Shown in pieces: positions 62,863 to 64,000 of a stretch of DNA of 64,000 nucleotides. Under the pieces are notes generated by a model. It was not told where the DNA came from, made no database searches, and saw only the letters and a program-made list of their open reading frames with translations. Where the stretch lies: the NCBI RefSeq assembly GCF_004208525.1, contig NZ_SGIT01000002.1, positions 1,116,001-1,180,000 on the forward strand, in the 5' to 3' direction. Source of the DNA: Sphingobacterium corticibacterium. GTDB taxonomy: Bacteria > Bacteroidota > Bacteroidia > Sphingobacteriales > Sphingobacteriaceae. Both the position numbers and the translations under genes were made by a program. Position 1 is the first letter of the stretch. Each line of letters opens with the position of its first letter.

Positions 62863-64000
62863 CTACAGCAATTCCGTCCCATTAGAAGGAATAACCTTAA
62901 TAGCCGTCAATTCCAGGTTGAATTGTTTCTTATAAATCGGTGCCAAGCGTTCTACCAATAAATCCTGAAAAGATTTTTTCACTAAATTGATGGTACATCC
63001 ACCAAAACCACCTCCCATCATTCGAGCACCTATTACTTCTGGAAAAGATTTCACATAGTCTACTAAAAAGTCTAGTTCAGGACAGCTTACTTCATATGCT
63101 GCACTTAATCCTTCGTGTGCGTAAAACATCTGTTGTCCTACTGTTTCTAAATCGCCCTGTTCTAATGCATCACACGCCTTATTCAATCGCTCGTTCTCTT
63201 CCACGACAAATCGGCACTTCGTATACACATCCAGATCTACTGGCTTTACATGCGTTTCTAGCATATCTAGGGTCACATCGCGTAGGCTTTTCACTTCCGG
63301 AAATTGTTGCTGCACCAATCGCACACCTTCTTCACAGGAAGCCCGACGATCATTATAAGCAGACGATGCCAAAGAATGTTTTACATTGGTATTCAACAAT
63401 AGAATAGCATAATCGTCTAATTCCAACGGCTTGTAGGAAAAAGAAAGGTCACGACAATCCAGCTTCACGACATGATCCGCTTTACTCATCACCGATGCAA
63501 ACTGATCCATGATACCACATTTTACGCCCGCATACGTATGCTCTGCCTGTTGCCCGATTTTCGCGATATCCACGCGTTCTATTTCCAAATCGAAGAGTAC
63601 GTTTAGTGCAAATCCCACGGCACATTCCAGTGCGGCAGAAGATGACAATCCAGCTCCCAGCGGCACATCACCATCAATATACATATCAAATCCTTTCAGA
63701 TTTGCTCCTTTCAACTGCAGCTGATGTACCACACCAAGTACATAATTCGGCCAACCCTGCTCTACAGGTTGTATTTCGGTTAACGGAATTTCAAAATATG
63801 CTGCAAAATCCTCTGCATACAAACGGATCATATTGTCGTCACGCTTTCCGACCCCTACATATATTGCTTTATCGATTGCAGTCGGAAGCACAAAACCTTC
63901 ATTATAGTCCGTATGTTCGCCGATGATATTAATTCTTCCGGGCGAGCGTACCACATGTGTAGGAGCATATCCAAAAACGGTTGTATATCTTTCTTCTATC
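62863..64000 (-). CDS. galK: Galactokinase (5' end beyond window)
   Basis: GHMP-family kinase phosphorylating galactose at C1, cytoplasmic, first step of the Leloir pathway. Visible motifs: galactokinase signature RSPGRINIIGEHTDYNEGFV, the GHMP ATP-binding loop PLGAGLSSSAALECAVG, and the C-terminal motif GARMMGGGFGGCTINLVK. The frame stays open upstream of the GTG at 63954 to the window edge (EERYTTVFGYAPTHVVRSPG), which matches the usual galactokinase N-terminus, so the gene is cut by the window edge rather than starting at that GTG. Convergent with the regulator gene, sharing a terminator. It may serve galactose released by the neighbouring PULs, but it could equally be a housekeeping gene. 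Confidence 0.96.
   Translation of the reverse strand, partial: IEERYTTVFGYAPTHVVRSPGRINIIGEHTDYNEGFVLPTAIDKAIYVGVGKRDDNMIRLYAEDFAAYFEIPLTEIQPVEQGWPNYVLGVVHQLQLKGANLKGFDMYIDGDVPLGAGLSSSAALECAVGFALNVLFDLEIERVDIAKIGQQAEHTYAGVKCGIMDQFASVMSKADHVVKLDCRDLSFSYKPLELDDYAILLLNTNVKHSLASSAYNDRRASCEEGVRLVQQQFPEVKSLRDVTLDMLETHVKPVDLDVYTKCRFVVEENERLNKACDALEQGDLETVGQQMFYAHEGLSAAYEVSCPELDFLVDYVKSFPEVIGARMMGGGFGGCTINLVKKSFQDLLVERLAPIYKKQFNLELTAIKVIPSNGTELL

Noticed and set aside
62863..63954. Galactokinase starting at the GTG at 63954
   Set aside because: The frame stays open upstream to the window edge with residues that match the usual galactokinase N-terminus; the gene is partial.

Overview
The window reads as chromosomal DNA of a Bacteroidota bacterium, most likely Sphingobacteriaceae (Sphingobacterium/Pedobacter-like). 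Evidence: three complete SusC/SusD pairs, FecI/FecR-type ECF sigma and anti-sigma genes, a hybrid-two-component-type sensor with Reg_prop propellers, many Cys-lipoproteins, AT-rich intergenic DNA and a Bacteroidota-type -7 box (TAnnTTTG). It is almost entirely polysaccharide utilisation loci (PULs). I saw no rRNA, tRNA, CRISPR array or intact mobile element.

Left edge (1-1328, minus): a FecR anti-sigma gene cut by the window edge and its ECF sigma gene, presumably serving a SusCD pair to the left. PUL 1 (1449-22946) has a leftward arm (two GH43, two Gfo/Idh/MocA oxidoreductases around a DUF1080 protein, a sulfatase) and a rightward operon (SusC, SusD, sulfatase, GH105, GH130, lipoprotein GH105, Big_2/F5-8 lipoprotein, GH105). 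The content suggests a sulfated, uronic-acid- and pentose-containing polysaccharide. A hairpin terminator closes it. Between 23169 and 24483 lies a decayed Rpn/PD-(D/E)XK transposase-type gene joined to a 753-bp array of degenerate 21-bp repeats.

PUL 2 (34226-24815, minus): TIG/NHL lipoprotein, SusC, SusD, DUF1735/DUF4361 lipoprotein and a GH43. It is followed upstream by an aldose 1-epimerase (galM-like) and a rightward sensor kinase/AraC response regulator pair, which is a hybrid two-component system (HTCS) split by one in-frame stop codon. A direct repeat TTGAGACAA-N12-TTGAGACAA (21-bp period) lies upstream of galM, upstream of PUL 1 susC and, in weaker form, upstream of PUL 2. I infer that this HTCS controls both PULs and galM.

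PUL 3 (59973-39952, minus): GH76, CarboxypepD_reg lipoprotein, GH76, SusC, SusD, DUF3823 lipoprotein, an unrecognised TIM-barrel-like enzyme, GH92, a DUF4965-type protein and GH2. GH76 plus GH92 points to fungal-type alpha-mannan. The GH92 has Gln where the catalytic Glu normally sits, as in mannose-phosphate uncapping enzymes. Divergent from it is an unusual one-component regulator (LamG-like/Kelch ectodomain, one membrane helix, cytoplasmic winged helix plus BTAD-like domain), with an operator-like palindrome in the shared promoter region. A galactokinase gene runs off the right edge.

The best candidates for something undescribed are the Kelch-winged-helix membrane regulator, the HTCS operator linking two PULs, the unrecognised 727-residue enzyme, and the element shared by the ECF sigma and sulfatase genes.
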